Below, in pieces: positions 18,591-27,425 of a stretch of DNA of 64,000 nt (the stretch's first letter is position 1; each line of letters starts with the position of its first letter). The notes below the pieces were generated by a model. That model did not search any database, was not told where the DNA came from, and saw only the letters and a program-made list of their open reading frames with translations. The position numbers and the translations under genes are program-made. This stretch comes from Colwellia sp. PAMC 20917 (GTDB taxonomy: Bacteria > Pseudomonadota > Gammaproteobacteria > Enterobacterales > Alteromonadaceae), in assembly GCF_001767295.1 (NCBI RefSeq), contig NZ_CP014944.1:496001-560000 (forward strand). Reading direction: 5' to 3'.

Positions 18591-19835
18591 ATGACACAAA
18601 CAATGACTATAGGTGTAGGAGGCTCTGATGCACAAACAGAGCTAGCCAAACTTAACAATATGACTGGCGATGTTGAGCCTATTTCTTCAAACGAGTTTGA
18701 GTTACGTATCGCTAAAGCTCAGCAATTAATGAAAGACAATAATATTGAGGCAACTTACTTAGATGCTGGCACTAACCTCTATTATTTTACGGGCACAAAA
18801 TGGTATGCCAGTGAACGTATGGTTGGAGCAATAATCCCACAGCAAGGCGACATTCAATACATTACCCCATTCTTTGAGGTAAATACCTTACGTCAGTATA
18901 TGACCATTAAAGGTAAAGTTAATGGTTGGCAAGAACATGAAAACCCTTATCAATTATTTATTGAAACCTTAAAAAACATGGGGATTGACTCAGGCAATAT
19001 TGCGCTTGACGAGTCAACCGCATTCTTCATTGCTGATGGTATTAAACAATGTGCCGACAGTAGCCTAAACCATTACCAACTGATCAATGCAAAAGCAATT
19101 ACGGCTGGTTGTCGTAGTGAAAAATCGTTAGCTGAAATAGCTTTGCTACAACAGGCTAAAAATATGACGATGGCAGTACATCAAGCCGTCGCTAAAATAT
19201 TATATCAGGGGATCAGTACGCAAGAAGTTACTGACTTTATCAATCAAGCCCACATAAAGGTTGGCGCCGCTGCAGGATCTTACTTTTGTATTGTGCTCTT
19301 TGGTGAAGATTCATCTTTTCCACACGGGGTAAAAAATCCAAAAACTTTAGACATTAACGATATAGTGCTTATTGATACCGGTTGTCAGTTAGAAGGATAC
19401 AATTCAGATATCACCAGAACTTATGTTTTTGGTGAAGCTAACCCACGTCAGCGTCAAATGTGGCTGATTGAAAAAAATGCCCAAGCAAGTGCATTTAACG
19501 CAGCAATACTTGGCGTACCTTGTGGTGATGTTGATATTGCCGCTCGTGATTATTTAGCCAGCCAAGCAATGGGACCTGATTATCAAACACCGGGTTGTCC
19601 CCACAGAACCGGCCACGGCATAGGTTTAGACATTCATGAATGGCCTTATCTAGTTCGCAGTGATAAAACACCCCTGTCGGTAGGAATGTGTTTCTCTAAT
19701 GAGCCAATGTTAGTGGTACCAGACGAATTTGGTGTTCGCCTAGAAGATCATTTTTATATGAGTGAGCATGGGGCAAAATGGTTTACTGAACCATCATATT
19801 CTATCGATGACCCGTTTGGACTAATAAAGGGCTAG
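18591..19835 (+). CDS. M24-family metallopeptidase (Xaa-Pro aminopeptidase-like)
   Basis: 414 aa from the ATG at 18591; a TTG 21 codons upstream is less likely. N-terminal creatinase-like domain followed by a pita-bread M24 fold. The five metal ligands are recognisable: Asp in IDTGCQ, Asp in NSDITRTYVF, His in GHGIGLDIHE, Glu in SNEPMLV and Glu in RLEDHF. It resembles bacterial Xaa-Pro dipeptidases/aminopeptidases that split X-Pro bonds; exact specificity is not evident. Intracellular, monocistronic, followed by a long hairpin. Confidence 0.88.
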   Translation: MTQTMTIGVGGSDAQTELAKLNNMTGDVEPISSNEFELRIAKAQQLMKDNNIEATYLDAGTNLYYFTGTKWYASERMVGAIIPQQGDIQYITPFFEVNTLRQYMTIKGKVNGWQEHENPYQLFIETLKNMGIDSGNIALDESTAFFIADGIKQCADSSLNHYQLINAKAITAGCRSEKSLAEIALLQQAKNMTMAVHQAVAKILYQGISTQEVTDFINQAHIKVGAAAGSYFCIVLFGEDSSFPHGVKNPKTLDINDIVLIDTGCQLEGYNSDITRTYVFGEANPRQRQMWLIEKNAQASAFNAAILGVPCGDVDIAARDYLASQAMGPDYQTPGCPHRTGHGIGLDIHEWPYLVRSDKTPLSVGMCFSNEPMLVVPDEFGVRLEDHFYMSEHGAKWFTEPSYSIDDPFGLIKG

Positions 19836-19914
19836 TTAATTTTAATTAAAAAAAGTTAATCCTTTCAGTTAATAATTTGTAACGTTTTCGCTCATGTTTC
19901 ACGTTATTAGTTCA

Positions 19915-19942
19915 CATTAGCCAAATAATTGTTTGGCTAATG
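19915..19942 (+). terminator. 11-bp perfect hairpin after the M24 peptidase gene
   Basis: CATTAGCCAAA / TTTGGCTAATG around a 6-nt loop (TAATTG), 80 bp after the peptidase stop. A second palindrome, AATGCTTAAGCATT, overlaps its right edge at 19939-19952. No T-tract follows, so it may be a weak terminator or an operator for yciB rather than a classical intrinsic terminator. Confidence 0.45.
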
Positions 19943-19998
19943 CTTAAGCATTGAGTAGAATTAACTCATAAACGAAGGTTGGTTGGAGATTTAATACT

Positions 19999-20565
19999 AT
20001 GCACGCTCTGTTTGAATATCTCCCCCTCGTTGTTTTTTTTATTGTTTATAAATTTGTTGATATATATTGGGCAACCGGCGCTTTAATTATTCTTGGCGCT
20101 GCGCAAATAATTTACTATCTTTTCAAAAAAGAACCCATCCCTAAACGTACCTTAATATTTTTTGTCCTTATTGCGGTGTTTGGTGGGCTGACAATATTTT
20201 TACATGATGATAATTTTCTCAAATGGAAAGTCACCATCATCAATTTATTCTTTGCAATCGCACTTATGGTCAGTGATAAAATTTTTAATAAAAACATCAT
20301 CAAAGACTTCCTCGATGAGTCATTAACTTTACCTGAGGATATTTGGCGTAAGTTAAACTTAGCTTGGGCGCTCTTTTTCACATTTTGCGCGATATTAAAT
20401 TTATACGTCGCTTTTAATTTTGACCAAGACACTTGGGTAAACTTTAAAGTATTCGGTTTAACCGGCTTAATGTTTGTTTTTTCAATCGTCTCAATTTTAT
20501 TATTATCAAAACATTTACCCGATGATGATGAAGAAAGTGACAGATCAATTGAAGAAAAGAAGTAA
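19999..20565 (+). CDS. yciB: Septation/intermembrane protein YciB (IspZ family)
   Basis: 188 aa polytopic inner-membrane protein with about five or six hydrophobic segments (for example 8-25, 47-65, 72-90, 118-140, 150-170). Family features include the N-terminal LFEYLPLVVFFIVYKF and the central FLKWKVTIINLFFAIAL, plus DESLTLPEDIWRKLNLAW. The C-terminus is acidic. YciB homologues affect cell-envelope biosynthesis and division. It is followed by yciI, a common pairing. Confidence 0.93.
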   Translation: MHALFEYLPLVVFFIVYKFVDIYWATGALIILGAAQIIYYLFKKEPIPKRTLIFFVLIAVFGGLTIFLHDDNFLKWKVTIINLFFAIALMVSDKIFNKNIIKDFLDESLTLPEDIWRKLNLAWALFFTFCAILNLYVAFNFDQDTWVNFKVFGLTGLMFVFSIVSILLLSKHLPDDDEESDRSIEEKK

Positions 20566-20606
20566 TCACTTAACCTAAATATAACCTCAACCTTTATGGA
20601 AACGAC

Positions 20607-20909
20607 ATGTTTTATCTTATTTATTCAGAAGACGTAGAAAATAGTTTAGCTTTAAGAATGTCAGTACGTGAGCAACATTTAGCACGTTTACGAGAATTAC
20701 AAGACCAAGGGCGATTATTAGTTGCGGGTCCTTGTCCGGCAATCGATAATGAAAATCCTGGTGATGCAGGTTTTACTGGTTCACTTATCGTTGCTGAATT
20801 TGATAGTTTAACCCAAGCCCAAGTATGGGCAGATAAAGACCCTTATATTGGCGCGGGTGTTTATAAAAAAGTGACCGTAAAACCTTATAAAAAAGTACTA
20901 CCCGCATAA
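20607..20909 (+). CDS. yciI: YciI-like protein
   Basis: 100 aa, full length for the YciI family (dimeric alpha/beta-barrel related to muconolactone isomerase). It starts FYLIYSEDV and contains [21 protein letters not shown] with the conserved His and the Asp/Gly-rich turn, then the [16 protein letters not shown] segment. The biochemical function is unknown. Probably co-transcribed with yciB, 41 bp upstream. Confidence 0.93.
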   Translation: MFYLIYSEDVENSLALRMSVREQHLARLRELQDQGRLLVAGPCPAIDNENPGDAGFTGSLIVAEFDSLTQAQVWADKDPYIGAGVYKKVTVKPYKKVLPA

Positions 20910-20980
20910 AGTTGAGCTATTATTACTTTACCTATGATCCGATGATTAACCATAAACTTATAAATATAATGAAAAGTATC

Positions 20981-21382
20981 ATGAGCAAAAATTCTTTCTA
21001 CTGTTTAGCCTTAGCCCTTTGTTTTTTATCCAATGTTAGCTACGCAAAAAAGTCTATTGATGAATGTGAGCTGACCCAAAAAACAACCTCTGGCTTATCA
21101 GGCTGTCTAGACATAGTTAAACATGCGGTAGATAGAGAGTTACAAACATGGATAAACAATCAAGTGTTCATCCTTGAAGAGTTTGCCTCTGTAACCGGAA
21201 GAAAAGCGGCATTAAACATGTTTAAACGCTCACAACGTAATTTCATTACCTTTAGAGAAAATGACTGTCGATGGCAGTACCTTGCTATTTCACCGGGAAC
21301 GGGTGCGGCTTCTGCCTACAAGAAGTGTTATATTTTAGTGAGTCAAAGCCGTATTAAAGAATTAGAATCAATTAACCCCTAG
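20981..21382 (+). CDS. Secreted LprI/DUF1311-like small protein
   Basis: 133 aa from the ATG at 20981, giving a clean signal peptide (SKNSFYCLALALCFLSNVSYA). The mature part has four spaced cysteines (CELTQ, GCLDI, DCRWQY, KKCYIL) and the LprI/DUF1311-like FRENDCRWQY motif. Such proteins are periplasmic; LprI itself is a lysozyme inhibitor, but function here is not established. Earlier in-frame starts (20912 TTG, 20969 ATG) lie before the signal peptide and look less natural. Confidence 0.72.
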   Translation: MSKNSFYCLALALCFLSNVSYAKKSIDECELTQKTTSGLSGCLDIVKHAVDRELQTWINNQVFILEEFASVTGRKAALNMFKRSQRNFITFRENDCRWQYLAISPGTGAASAYKKCYILVSQSRIKELESINP

Positions 21383-21389
21383 CACTACT

Positions 21390-21435
21390 ATTTCAGCCCA
21401 GTACACTGTTATATAAACAGTTGCTTGGCTGAAAT
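21390..21435. terminator. Hairpin between convergent genes
   Basis: ATTTCAGCC (21390-21398) pairs with GGCTGAAAT (21427-21435), and an inner ACTGTT/AACAGT stem lies inside. It sits right after the LprI-like gene and before the end of the convergent membrane-protein operon, so it could stop transcription from either side. Confidence 0.55.
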
Positions 21436-21542
21436 ATAACTCGACTTTCCACCCGCGGTAATGGTCTGAACATTGATGATTTCATGCTCGCCAAAACTTG
21501 CTTTTAGTTGCTGACTTTCAAACAATTCACTTCAATGCTCAT
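21409..21542 (-). pseudogene. Possible degenerate small ORF
   Basis: On the minus strand an open stretch encodes an ending with ASFGEHEIINVQTITAGG and AKQLFI before a stop at 21409. An ATG at 21542 (MSIEVN) would join it after one frameshift. Codon use looks protein-like, but there is no clear ribosome site and I do not recognise the family. It overlaps the hairpin. It may be a remnant or chance. Confidence 0.2.
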
Positions 21543-21588
21543 GATAATTTATTACGTATACAAGATGTCAACGCACTGACGAACACGA

Positions 21589-22332
21589 TTAGCTGCTAAA
21601 GATTTTTGTCATTAATAATCGATAAATTAACATATAAATCCCCGCTGCGATAACACTGAGCGACAATGCTATTGCAGCAAATAAGTCGGGTGCTTTCATT
21701 AGGCTACTCATTAGTGACTCTTGATAATAAAAAAACCATTGATGATTATCAGGAAAGACCACCGTATGCAGATAGTAAAAGACATCGGTAAAACCAAACA
21801 GTGAAAACACAGCTATAAATAAAACAGTGGGAATAATTACCGCCATATAGCGCTCTTTTTTAGCTGGCTTTGGCTGTTTGAAACGAGATACGCCAGCAAT
21901 CGTAATCAGTAGTAATAAGACATTAATCACTGATATCGTACGTAATTGGTTAATTAAAACACTGACATCTTGTAAATGTACGACCTCAGGTTTGGTCAGT
22001 AAAGCGCGACGCTGGTTATCGTTATTGAGATAACTTAACCTTGCCAGACCCTCGCCGTTATTATGAATTTCATCAACTATTTCACCAAAGCTTTGTAAAT
22101 GTTGCTCGCGGCTTGTCTGGGCAAAGTCCTGTTTACCTTGTGTATTCTGTGGTGCATAAGTTTTTATCGTTTGTTCAATATTTAATGGTGAGTACCAAAA
22201 CTTATAAAAAAAATTAACACTTTTATTGACTTGCCAACTTAGCCCTAGCGAAAAAAGTAATAAAAAACAACAACAACATAGCCATAAGAAGGTCGCTGCG
22301 TGGCGTCTATTTAGTGGTAAAATGCGGTTCAT
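21589..22332 (-). CDS. DUF1461-like integral membrane protein
   Basis: 247 aa. One hydrophobic segment near the N-terminus (14-34, including four consecutive Cys) is followed by an extracytoplasmic region of about 100 residues and three further membrane segments (about 130-148, 166-190, 215-240). The motifs VVHLQDVSVLINQLR and FPDNHQWFFYYQESLM fit the DUF1461 family, whose function is unknown. It is the last gene of the six-gene operon; its start overlaps the previous stop (TAATG). Confidence 0.65.
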   Translation of the reverse strand: MNRILPLNRRHAATFLWLCCCCFLLLFSLGLSWQVNKSVNFFYKFWYSPLNIEQTIKTYAPQNTQGKQDFAQTSREQHLQSFGEIVDEIHNNGEGLARLSYLNNDNQRRALLTKPEVVHLQDVSVLINQLRTISVINVLLLLITIAGVSRFKQPKPAKKERYMAVIIPTVLFIAVFSLFGFTDVFYYLHTVVFPDNHQWFFYYQESLMSSLMKAPDLFAAIALSLSVIAAGIYMLIYRLLMTKIFSS

Positions 22333-23036
22333 TAAAATTCAAACTCAATAGCCGCGCGCAAAATATGATCTTTGCTTTCGCCATTCAGTCCAGTGATGAA
22401 GGCGAGTTCCCATTTCAACTGTTTTTGTCGATCAAAGCGTTGAATTCCCATGAAAGCTGGACCAATACCGACATAATCTTCACCTGAATATAACTCAATT
22501 GCGGGTTGAAATTGCGGTAGCCAGCGATAACGATACTGAGCGCGAAACTCCATTTCTATTTCATTTTTGATGTCATTGCCCCACTCGTAAATCAAAAATG
22601 CATTAATACTTAAACTGGTCCGCCCTATTTCTTTCTCAAACAACAAGCCTGAAGTCACTTCCCAACTGTCTTTATCATGTTCTTTTTCAAATTCAAAAAG
22701 CATGCCCCAATCAGCCCAATACTGACCTTGCTCCGTTAGCATCCAACGGGTTTCTATCTCGTAAGCAGATAAACCAAAATTTCCATCGCTATCGCGTTCG
22801 CCAACGATATAAAGTTCTACCATCAGATTGTCAAGTACAGACTGCCCGTAAGCAAAGCGCTGCGCTAAGTCATTGGTCTTTTCCGTTTGGTGAGACAGTA
22901 AACGCCATTCAACTTCTTTTTCATTGGGTAACACGTACGGATGATACACTTTATCAACCACTACCCCATCAGCAAAAGCAAGAACGCTGTAAAGGTTGTA
23001 CAAGAGTAACGTTAAAACATAAAATATTTTTTTCAT
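22332..23036 (-). CDS. Predicted outer-membrane beta-barrel protein
   Basis: 234 aa with a signal peptide (cleavage near LAFA-DG). The mature part alternates aromatic/hydrophobic and polar residues in amphipathic strands (WADWGMLFEFE, SINAFLIYEWG, AQYRYRW, WELAFITGLNG) and ends in EFEF, i.e. a C-terminal Phe as in outer-membrane barrels. About 10-12 strands are likely. It overlaps the permease gene by 4 nt (ATGA). It may be the outer-membrane partner of the cupredoxin/permease pair; no specific family recognised. Confidence 0.65.
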   Translation of the reverse strand: MKKIFYVLTLLLYNLYSVLAFADGVVVDKVYHPYVLPNEKEVEWRLLSHQTEKTNDLAQRFAYGQSVLDNLMVELYIVGERDSDGNFGLSAYEIETRWMLTEQGQYWADWGMLFEFEKEHDKDSWEVTSGLLFEKEIGRTSLSINAFLIYEWGNDIKNEIEMEFRAQYRYRWLPQFQPAIELYSGEDYVGIGPAFMGIQRFDRQKQLKWELAFITGLNGESKDHILRAAIEFEF

Positions 23037-23830
23037 GATACAACCTGCTTAAAGAGAGGGATCCGCCAAGGTTTATGAGGAAACTGACACCAATAAAGTG
23101 CGATAAATAAAGCGCCAAAGTAAAGTCCAATTTGTAATAGCGTTGGGCTTGCATCGTAACCAAATAAAGCTTTCAAAAAATGTCCTAATTCAGACTTTTC
23201 TCTAACAATAAAATTAACATCAAAAATCATACGACTACTGGGTAAAAAATCAATTTGTAGTAATAAATCGCTGGTTTTATTAAATAATCCACAAGCAAAT
23301 AAAATAAAAATAACTTCTGTGCTTCGACCATACAAACGTTCATTGAGAAACAAGCAAAAAAAGTACAATAGTATACTGATACTAATACAAATTCCTGTAC
23401 CTAAAACAACGCCAATAAAAAGTGAATTAACCATATCGGTTTGCGACCAATATCCAATAAAGTAAATGAGGAAGTTAGTACCTTGTAGCATAATAACGAA
23501 CGCGAGTATTACGCCAGCATACCAAGATAGCTGACTGTTATTGGCGGTGCTAACGCTGATATGTGAACGATGAATAAAATGTAAAATGAGAATGTAAACA
23601 AGAATATGTATACTCGCATAGAACCATTCAAGCCCGGTATCATCAAACATTTGGCTGATCACATCGATATAAATCCAAAGCAATAACATAAACAAAATAC
23701 CCAATAGCGCACCACTTATAAGGGTAAGACCACAGAGTTGAAACTTATTTTTAATCGATAACAACAAGGCTAACACCATAAAAATAACTAAACTGTTACT
23801 CAAAAACAAAAGCACGGTATTAATTAACAT
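23033..23830 (-). CDS. FTR1-like permease lacking REXXE motifs
   Basis: 265 aa, about seven membrane segments. Overall topology and the C-terminal GYDASPTLLQIGLYFGALF resemble FTR1/EfeU iron permeases, and a cupredoxin gene lies just upstream as in FTR-type systems. However, the two REXXE iron-binding motifs are missing: the TM1 site reads LSNSLVIFM and the TM4 site LQGTNFLIY. Iron transport by the usual mechanism is therefore doubtful. Strong GGAGGT ribosome site; ATG overlaps the cupredoxin stop. Confidence 0.55.
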   Translation of the reverse strand: MLINTVLLFLSNSLVIFMVLALLLSIKNKFQLCGLTLISGALLGILFMLLLWIYIDVISQMFDDTGLEWFYASIHILVYILILHFIHRSHISVSTANNSQLSWYAGVILAFVIMLQGTNFLIYFIGYWSQTDMVNSLFIGVVLGTGICISISILLYFFCLFLNERLYGRSTEVIFILFACGLFNKTSDLLLQIDFLPSSRMIFDVNFIVREKSELGHFLKALFGYDASPTLLQIGLYFGALFIALYWCQFPHKPWRIPLFKQVVS

Positions 23831-24240
23831 TAAGCACCTCCTATTATGTTTTGAACAGTAGCGTTAATTGCTTTTTTGCGCTCAGGCAACGGGGTAACGA
23901 TAATGGTCCCTTTGGCACTATTAGGATTAAACTCACCAAAAAAGTTATATTTACCCTCGGGTAATGGGCCAATAAAAATAACCGCTCTTTTATGGGGGAA
24001 AATAACTTTTTCTCGATTTAAATCAAAACTGTCAAACTCTTCAGGGGTTGAATCTCGATTATAAATAACAAGTTTAACTTTTTTGTTTGGTGGAATTTTT
24101 ATAACCGATGGAAAAAACAAATGATCTTTCAATTCTACGACATACTCAGCTCGTTCAGCCCAGACACTTGGGCTAAAGATTAAAGAGATAAAGAGGCTAA
24201 TAATGCTGGTTTTTTTCATAAAAATAGCAGGTGCTTTCAC
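23830..24240 (-). CDS. Exported cupredoxin-domain protein
   Basis: 136 aa from a GTG that overlaps the kinase stop (GTGA) and has GGAGG seven bases upstream, inside the kinase gene. An ATG seven codons later would give a neater signal peptide (KKTSIISLFISLIF..VWA). The mature domain is a single cupredoxin fold (LKDHLFFPSVIKIPPNKKVKLVIYN) of the EfeO/FtrB type. The conserved EFDSFD segment, ligand-containing in relatives, is present, but the Cys/Met copper ligands of blue-copper proteins are not obvious. Periplasmic. Confidence 0.75.
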   Translation of the reverse strand: MKAPAIFMKKTSIISLFISLIFSPSVWAERAEYVVELKDHLFFPSVIKIPPNKKVKLVIYNRDSTPEEFDSFDLNREKVIFPHKRAVIFIGPLPEGKYNFFGEFNPNSAKGTIIVTPLPERKKAINATVQNIIGGA

Positions 24241-25652
24241 TTATTATCCTCCCATTCTTGTTCAAACTGATGTAAATGTAAGTCAATCGCTTGAGTCTTT
24301 TGTGGAAACGTAACTGACACGCTAAGGCCACCTAATTTCGTCGATTTTGCTAAAATAATACTCGCATGATGTAATTTAACAATATGCTGAACAATCGCTA
24401 AACCTAAGCCACATCCTACCACAGTAGAGTGATGGCTATCTCCACCCACACGATAAAAACGATCGAAAACTCGCTGGTATTCGCTGGAGTCAATACCGGG
24501 GCCAGAATCTTCAACAGTCAGGGTAAAACTGTCTTCATCAATCAACGTTCTTACCAAAATATGTCCGCCTTTAGGAGTATATTTACAGGCATTACCAATT
24601 AAATTTTTCACTAAGGTCAATAAAGCAAATTCATTAGCATAAATAATTGTGGCTTCACTTTCTAACGAAATATCATGCTGATGCTGCAATATTTCAGGGT
24701 ATAAGTCGCTGATCACTTGTTGCAACAATCCTTGTAATTCAAGCTTAGTGACTGCCATGGTGAGTTGATCAGGATTAGTACGATTTAATGTTAATATTTG
24801 ATCGACAACATGAGCCATTCGGTCAACACTTTGACCCAATTGCATTAACGAAGCCTGCCCGGTGCTGTCAAGGTTTTCACTTTGGGTTATTTGTAAATTG
24901 TGAACATTAATTTTGAGCACACTTAACGGCGTTCTTAATTCATGAGCGGCGTCAGAAGCAAAATAACGTTCCCTTGAAAATGCCGCCGATAAGCGCTCAA
25001 ATAACAGATTTAGTGTCTGAATAACCGGTTGTAGCTCTTTTGTTGATGTCTCACTTGAAAGCTGTGATAAATCATTGATTTTCTTTTCTGACAATTCTCG
25101 GCGCAAAACAGTTAACGGTTTTAATCCTTGACGAATCGCCATAAAAATAAATAAGGCAATCAAGGGGATAACTAAAACAATAGGAGTCACAGCAGACAAT
25201 ATAACTTGTTCAGCCAGTGAAAATCTTTGTTCAAGCGGTTGAGCAACCAGCACTGTTAATTGACTTCTTGGGGTTTGTTCGTTTGCTGATGTTTCTATAT
25301 AGACTCGCCAACGCTGTCCAATAAAATTAAGGTCGGTAAACCCTGCAGGTAGATCAGTAATTAACTGTTCTGGAGCATTATCTGTGCGTAATAATAAAGT
25401 ATTATTGCTAAAGACTTGATAAGCAATATGGTTAGAAGGGACCACTGTTGCTGCACTTAATCTATTTTCCTCACTCTTATCAGAAAGAGTAGCAGAGGTC
25501 GCTAACAAGGTTTTACCGACAATAACTAATTGCTCATCAAATAGACTAGTTGCTTGTTCCATACTGGCTTTATAGCCCTGTATGGCAGCAAAAAATGTCA
25601 TCAAAGTGATGATTGATAGTAAAACAAGCACTAAGTAGCGACGAATCGACAT
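24237..25652 (-). CDS. Membrane sensor histidine kinase (QseC-like)
   Basis: 471 aa. Two membrane segments (5-25 and about 150-173) enclose a periplasmic sensor of about 120 residues. HAMP-like linker; HisKA with H237 in SDAAHELRTPLSVL; HATPase with NLIGNACKYTPKG, EDSGPGIDSSEY and GCGLGLAIV. It pairs with the OmpR-type regulator upstream (1-nt overlap). It probably controls the downstream cupredoxin-permease genes in response to metal or envelope cues, judged by linkage alone. Confidence 0.92.
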   Translation of the reverse strand: MSIRRYLVLVLLSIITLMTFFAAIQGYKASMEQATSLFDEQLVIVGKTLLATSATLSDKSEENRLSAATVVPSNHIAYQVFSNNTLLLRTDNAPEQLITDLPAGFTDLNFIGQRWRVYIETSANEQTPRSQLTVLVAQPLEQRFSLAEQVILSAVTPIVLVIPLIALFIFMAIRQGLKPLTVLRRELSEKKINDLSQLSSETSTKELQPVIQTLNLLFERLSAAFSRERYFASDAAHELRTPLSVLKINVHNLQITQSENLDSTGQASLMQLGQSVDRMAHVVDQILTLNRTNPDQLTMAVTKLELQGLLQQVISDLYPEILQHQHDISLESEATIIYANEFALLTLVKNLIGNACKYTPKGGHILVRTLIDEDSFTLTVEDSGPGIDSSEYQRVFDRFYRVGGDSHHSTVVGCGLGLAIVQHIVKLHHASIILAKSTKLGGLSVSVTFPQKTQAIDLHLHQFEQEWEDNK

Positions 25653-26311
25653 TAAGTTTTATTAACCGTATAACCAACGCCTCTGACTGTTTTTATAAAT
25701 TGTTCAGGCAATTTTTTTCTTAAGTTGTGTATATGTACCTCAACAGCATTACTGGCGACTTCTTCTCCCCATTCATATAAACGCGATTCAATTTGTTCTC
25801 GAGATTGGATTCGACCGGCATTTTCCATCAATGCTTTTAATACCATGTACTCTTTTTTTGACGTTTTTAATTCTTCATCTTTAATAAGGATTTTATGCGC
25901 TGCAGTATCAATTGCCACGTCTGAGCAAATAATCAATGCCGACTTTGCCGTGCCTAAACGCCGTTCAATGACACGAAGGCGCGCTAACAATTCGCTAATT
26001 TCAAAAGGCTTTACCAGGTAATCATCTGCACCAAAGTCTAAGCCTTTAACTTTATCTTCAAGAGAATCTCTTGCAGTTAAAATAATAACAGGAATACCTA
26101 GCTTACGATCACGAGTGCGTTTAAGCACTGCCAATCCATCAATATCAGGTAAACCCAGATCAAGAATAACTAAGTCTTGATCTGGCACAGACAATGCTAA
26201 AATTGCCGCCTTACCATTATCAACATGATTAACAACGAAGCCTTCATGACGAAGTGACTGCTGTAATCCCAAAGCCAAGGGTATGTCGTCTTCAACTAAC
26301 AATATACGCAT
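25652..26311 (-). CDS. OmpR/PhoB-family response regulator
   Basis: 219 aa. Receiver with acidic residues E7/D8/D9, phospho-Asp D51 (ILDLGLPDIDG) and Lys in LVKPF; C-terminal winged-helix DNA-binding domain with SKKEYMVLKALMENAGRI and AVEVHIHNLRKKLP. QseB/PmrA-like. First gene of the operon that runs to 21589; ATG with AGGAAA. It probably autoregulates the operon from the upstream gap. Confidence 0.95.
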   Translation of the reverse strand: MRILLVEDDIPLALGLQQSLRHEGFVVNHVDNGKAAILALSVPDQDLVILDLGLPDIDGLAVLKRTRDRKLGIPVIILTARDSLEDKVKGLDFGADDYLVKPFEISELLARLRVIERRLGTAKSALIICSDVAIDTAAHKILIKDEELKTSKKEYMVLKALMENAGRIQSREQIESRLYEWGEEVASNAVEVHIHNLRKKLPEQFIKTVRGVGYTVNKT

Positions 26312-26838
26312 GATTTTCCTATAACAATTTAAAATGACTATTGATGATTTTTATATTATCTAGCCTTTTCTAAACCAGCTTATGAATACTTTACGGTCGA
26401 AAACTATCAACAGTGAACAGAAGACTAACCATGCCATAGTTGTGAACGACTCAAGGTGTTTTATCTCACCACTATTGTCGGTTATTACAGAAATATTCGC
26501 CATAAAATAATGAAGGTTAATAGCGTTTATTCACAAAATCACCTGTTTATTCATAGGGAGGTATTTACCTTGAATATTTGGCTAATGAAAATAACAAACT
26601 TTTATTAAGGAAAGCTTAAGCGTTAACAATGGTCTGTCGCTAAAATACCCAAGCACAGCATTGGGCCAATCAATAGTGCGGGTATCTTCAATACTGTTGG
26701 CACTACTTTCGTGCATTTACTGACGTTTATTGCATTAGATCCTTCAGTAGGATCAATTAATATTAATTATAAAAAGTGCTTGAATAAACACCAAAAACGA
26801 TATACTGTACACATATACAGTATATCGAGGTTTTAAGA
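26312..26838. other. Intergenic region upstream of two divergent units
   Basis: This 527-bp gap lies between the OmpR-type regulator (minus) and sulA (plus). Near 26559 a strong ribosome-site-like AGGGAGGT precedes a 12-codon TTG-started frame that ends soon. From about 26632 a plus-strand frame is open to 26838 (about 70 codons, hydrophobic) without a convincing start; I treat it as chance or a decayed gene. The right end carries the SOS box. No other gene is supported. Confidence 0.5.
26803..26822 (+). promoter_or_regulatory. LexA (SOS) box
   Basis: TACTGTACACATATACAGTA is a near-perfect gammaproteobacterial LexA operator: CTG-N10-CAG with TA on both flanks. It ends 16 bp before the sulA-like start codon, where it would block transcription until DNA damage. 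Confidence 0.92.
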
Positions 26839-27330
26839 ATGAATTCAATAAATCACATTAATACCAACGCTTTAGCGTTAGAAACTACAAATGTGGCTAT
26901 CACAAAACACAATTGGTGTGATGTTAGAAGTATTGCTAATACCATTGAACTATCTCAGCAGTATACTGAAATTTTCAAAAATCATGATTTAGATAACAAA
27001 TGGATCCTGATGATAAACCCTGAAGAGAAGCCACTTCAGCAATTGTCTGATCAAGGAAAAATAGACCCTAAAAAAATCTTAAAAGTTAATCTTCATCACC
27101 GTAATATCTCACTAAATACCATTAAAGATGCTTTAGAAAAAGGTCACTGTTCGGCTGTTATTTTGTGTAATGCCACCTTAGATAAATCACAATTAAACCA
27201 ACTCACTCAATTCGCAGAAAAAGGACAAACTCAATGCATTATTTTAACCAAGCAAACTCAAAAACGTTTAAACCAGCAACGACTAAAAAATTACGTCACT
27301 CTTTCGGATTCTTCTTTATTGTTACATTAA
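26839..27330 (+). CDS. sulA: SulA-like SOS cell-division inhibitor
   Basis: 163 aa, close to E. coli SulA in length. Similar blocks are WILMINPEEKPLQQLSDQGKI (compare WQLWLTPQQKL), the HHRNISLNTIKDALEKGHCSAVIL region that includes the FtsZ-binding surface in SulA, and a C-terminal CIILTKQT strand. The N-terminus is divergent. The LexA box directly upstream strongly supports the call. SulA binds FtsZ and halts septation during the SOS response; Lon, its usual protease, is not in the window. A neighbouring lexA is not present. Confidence 0.85.
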   Translation: MNSINHINTNALALETTNVAITKHNWCDVRSIANTIELSQQYTEIFKNHDLDNKWILMINPEEKPLQQLSDQGKIDPKKILKVNLHHRNISLNTIKDALEKGHCSAVILCNATLDKSQLNQLTQFAEKGQTQCIILTKQTQKRLNQQRLKNYVTLSDSSLLLH

Positions 27331-27425
27331 TTGAGTTTGAAGCGATTTTGCCGTTATTAAAACAGAAAATAAAATTTTGCTCTGCTAAAATAGATCAACT
27401 ACTTTTCTAAAATAATGTCGACTTT

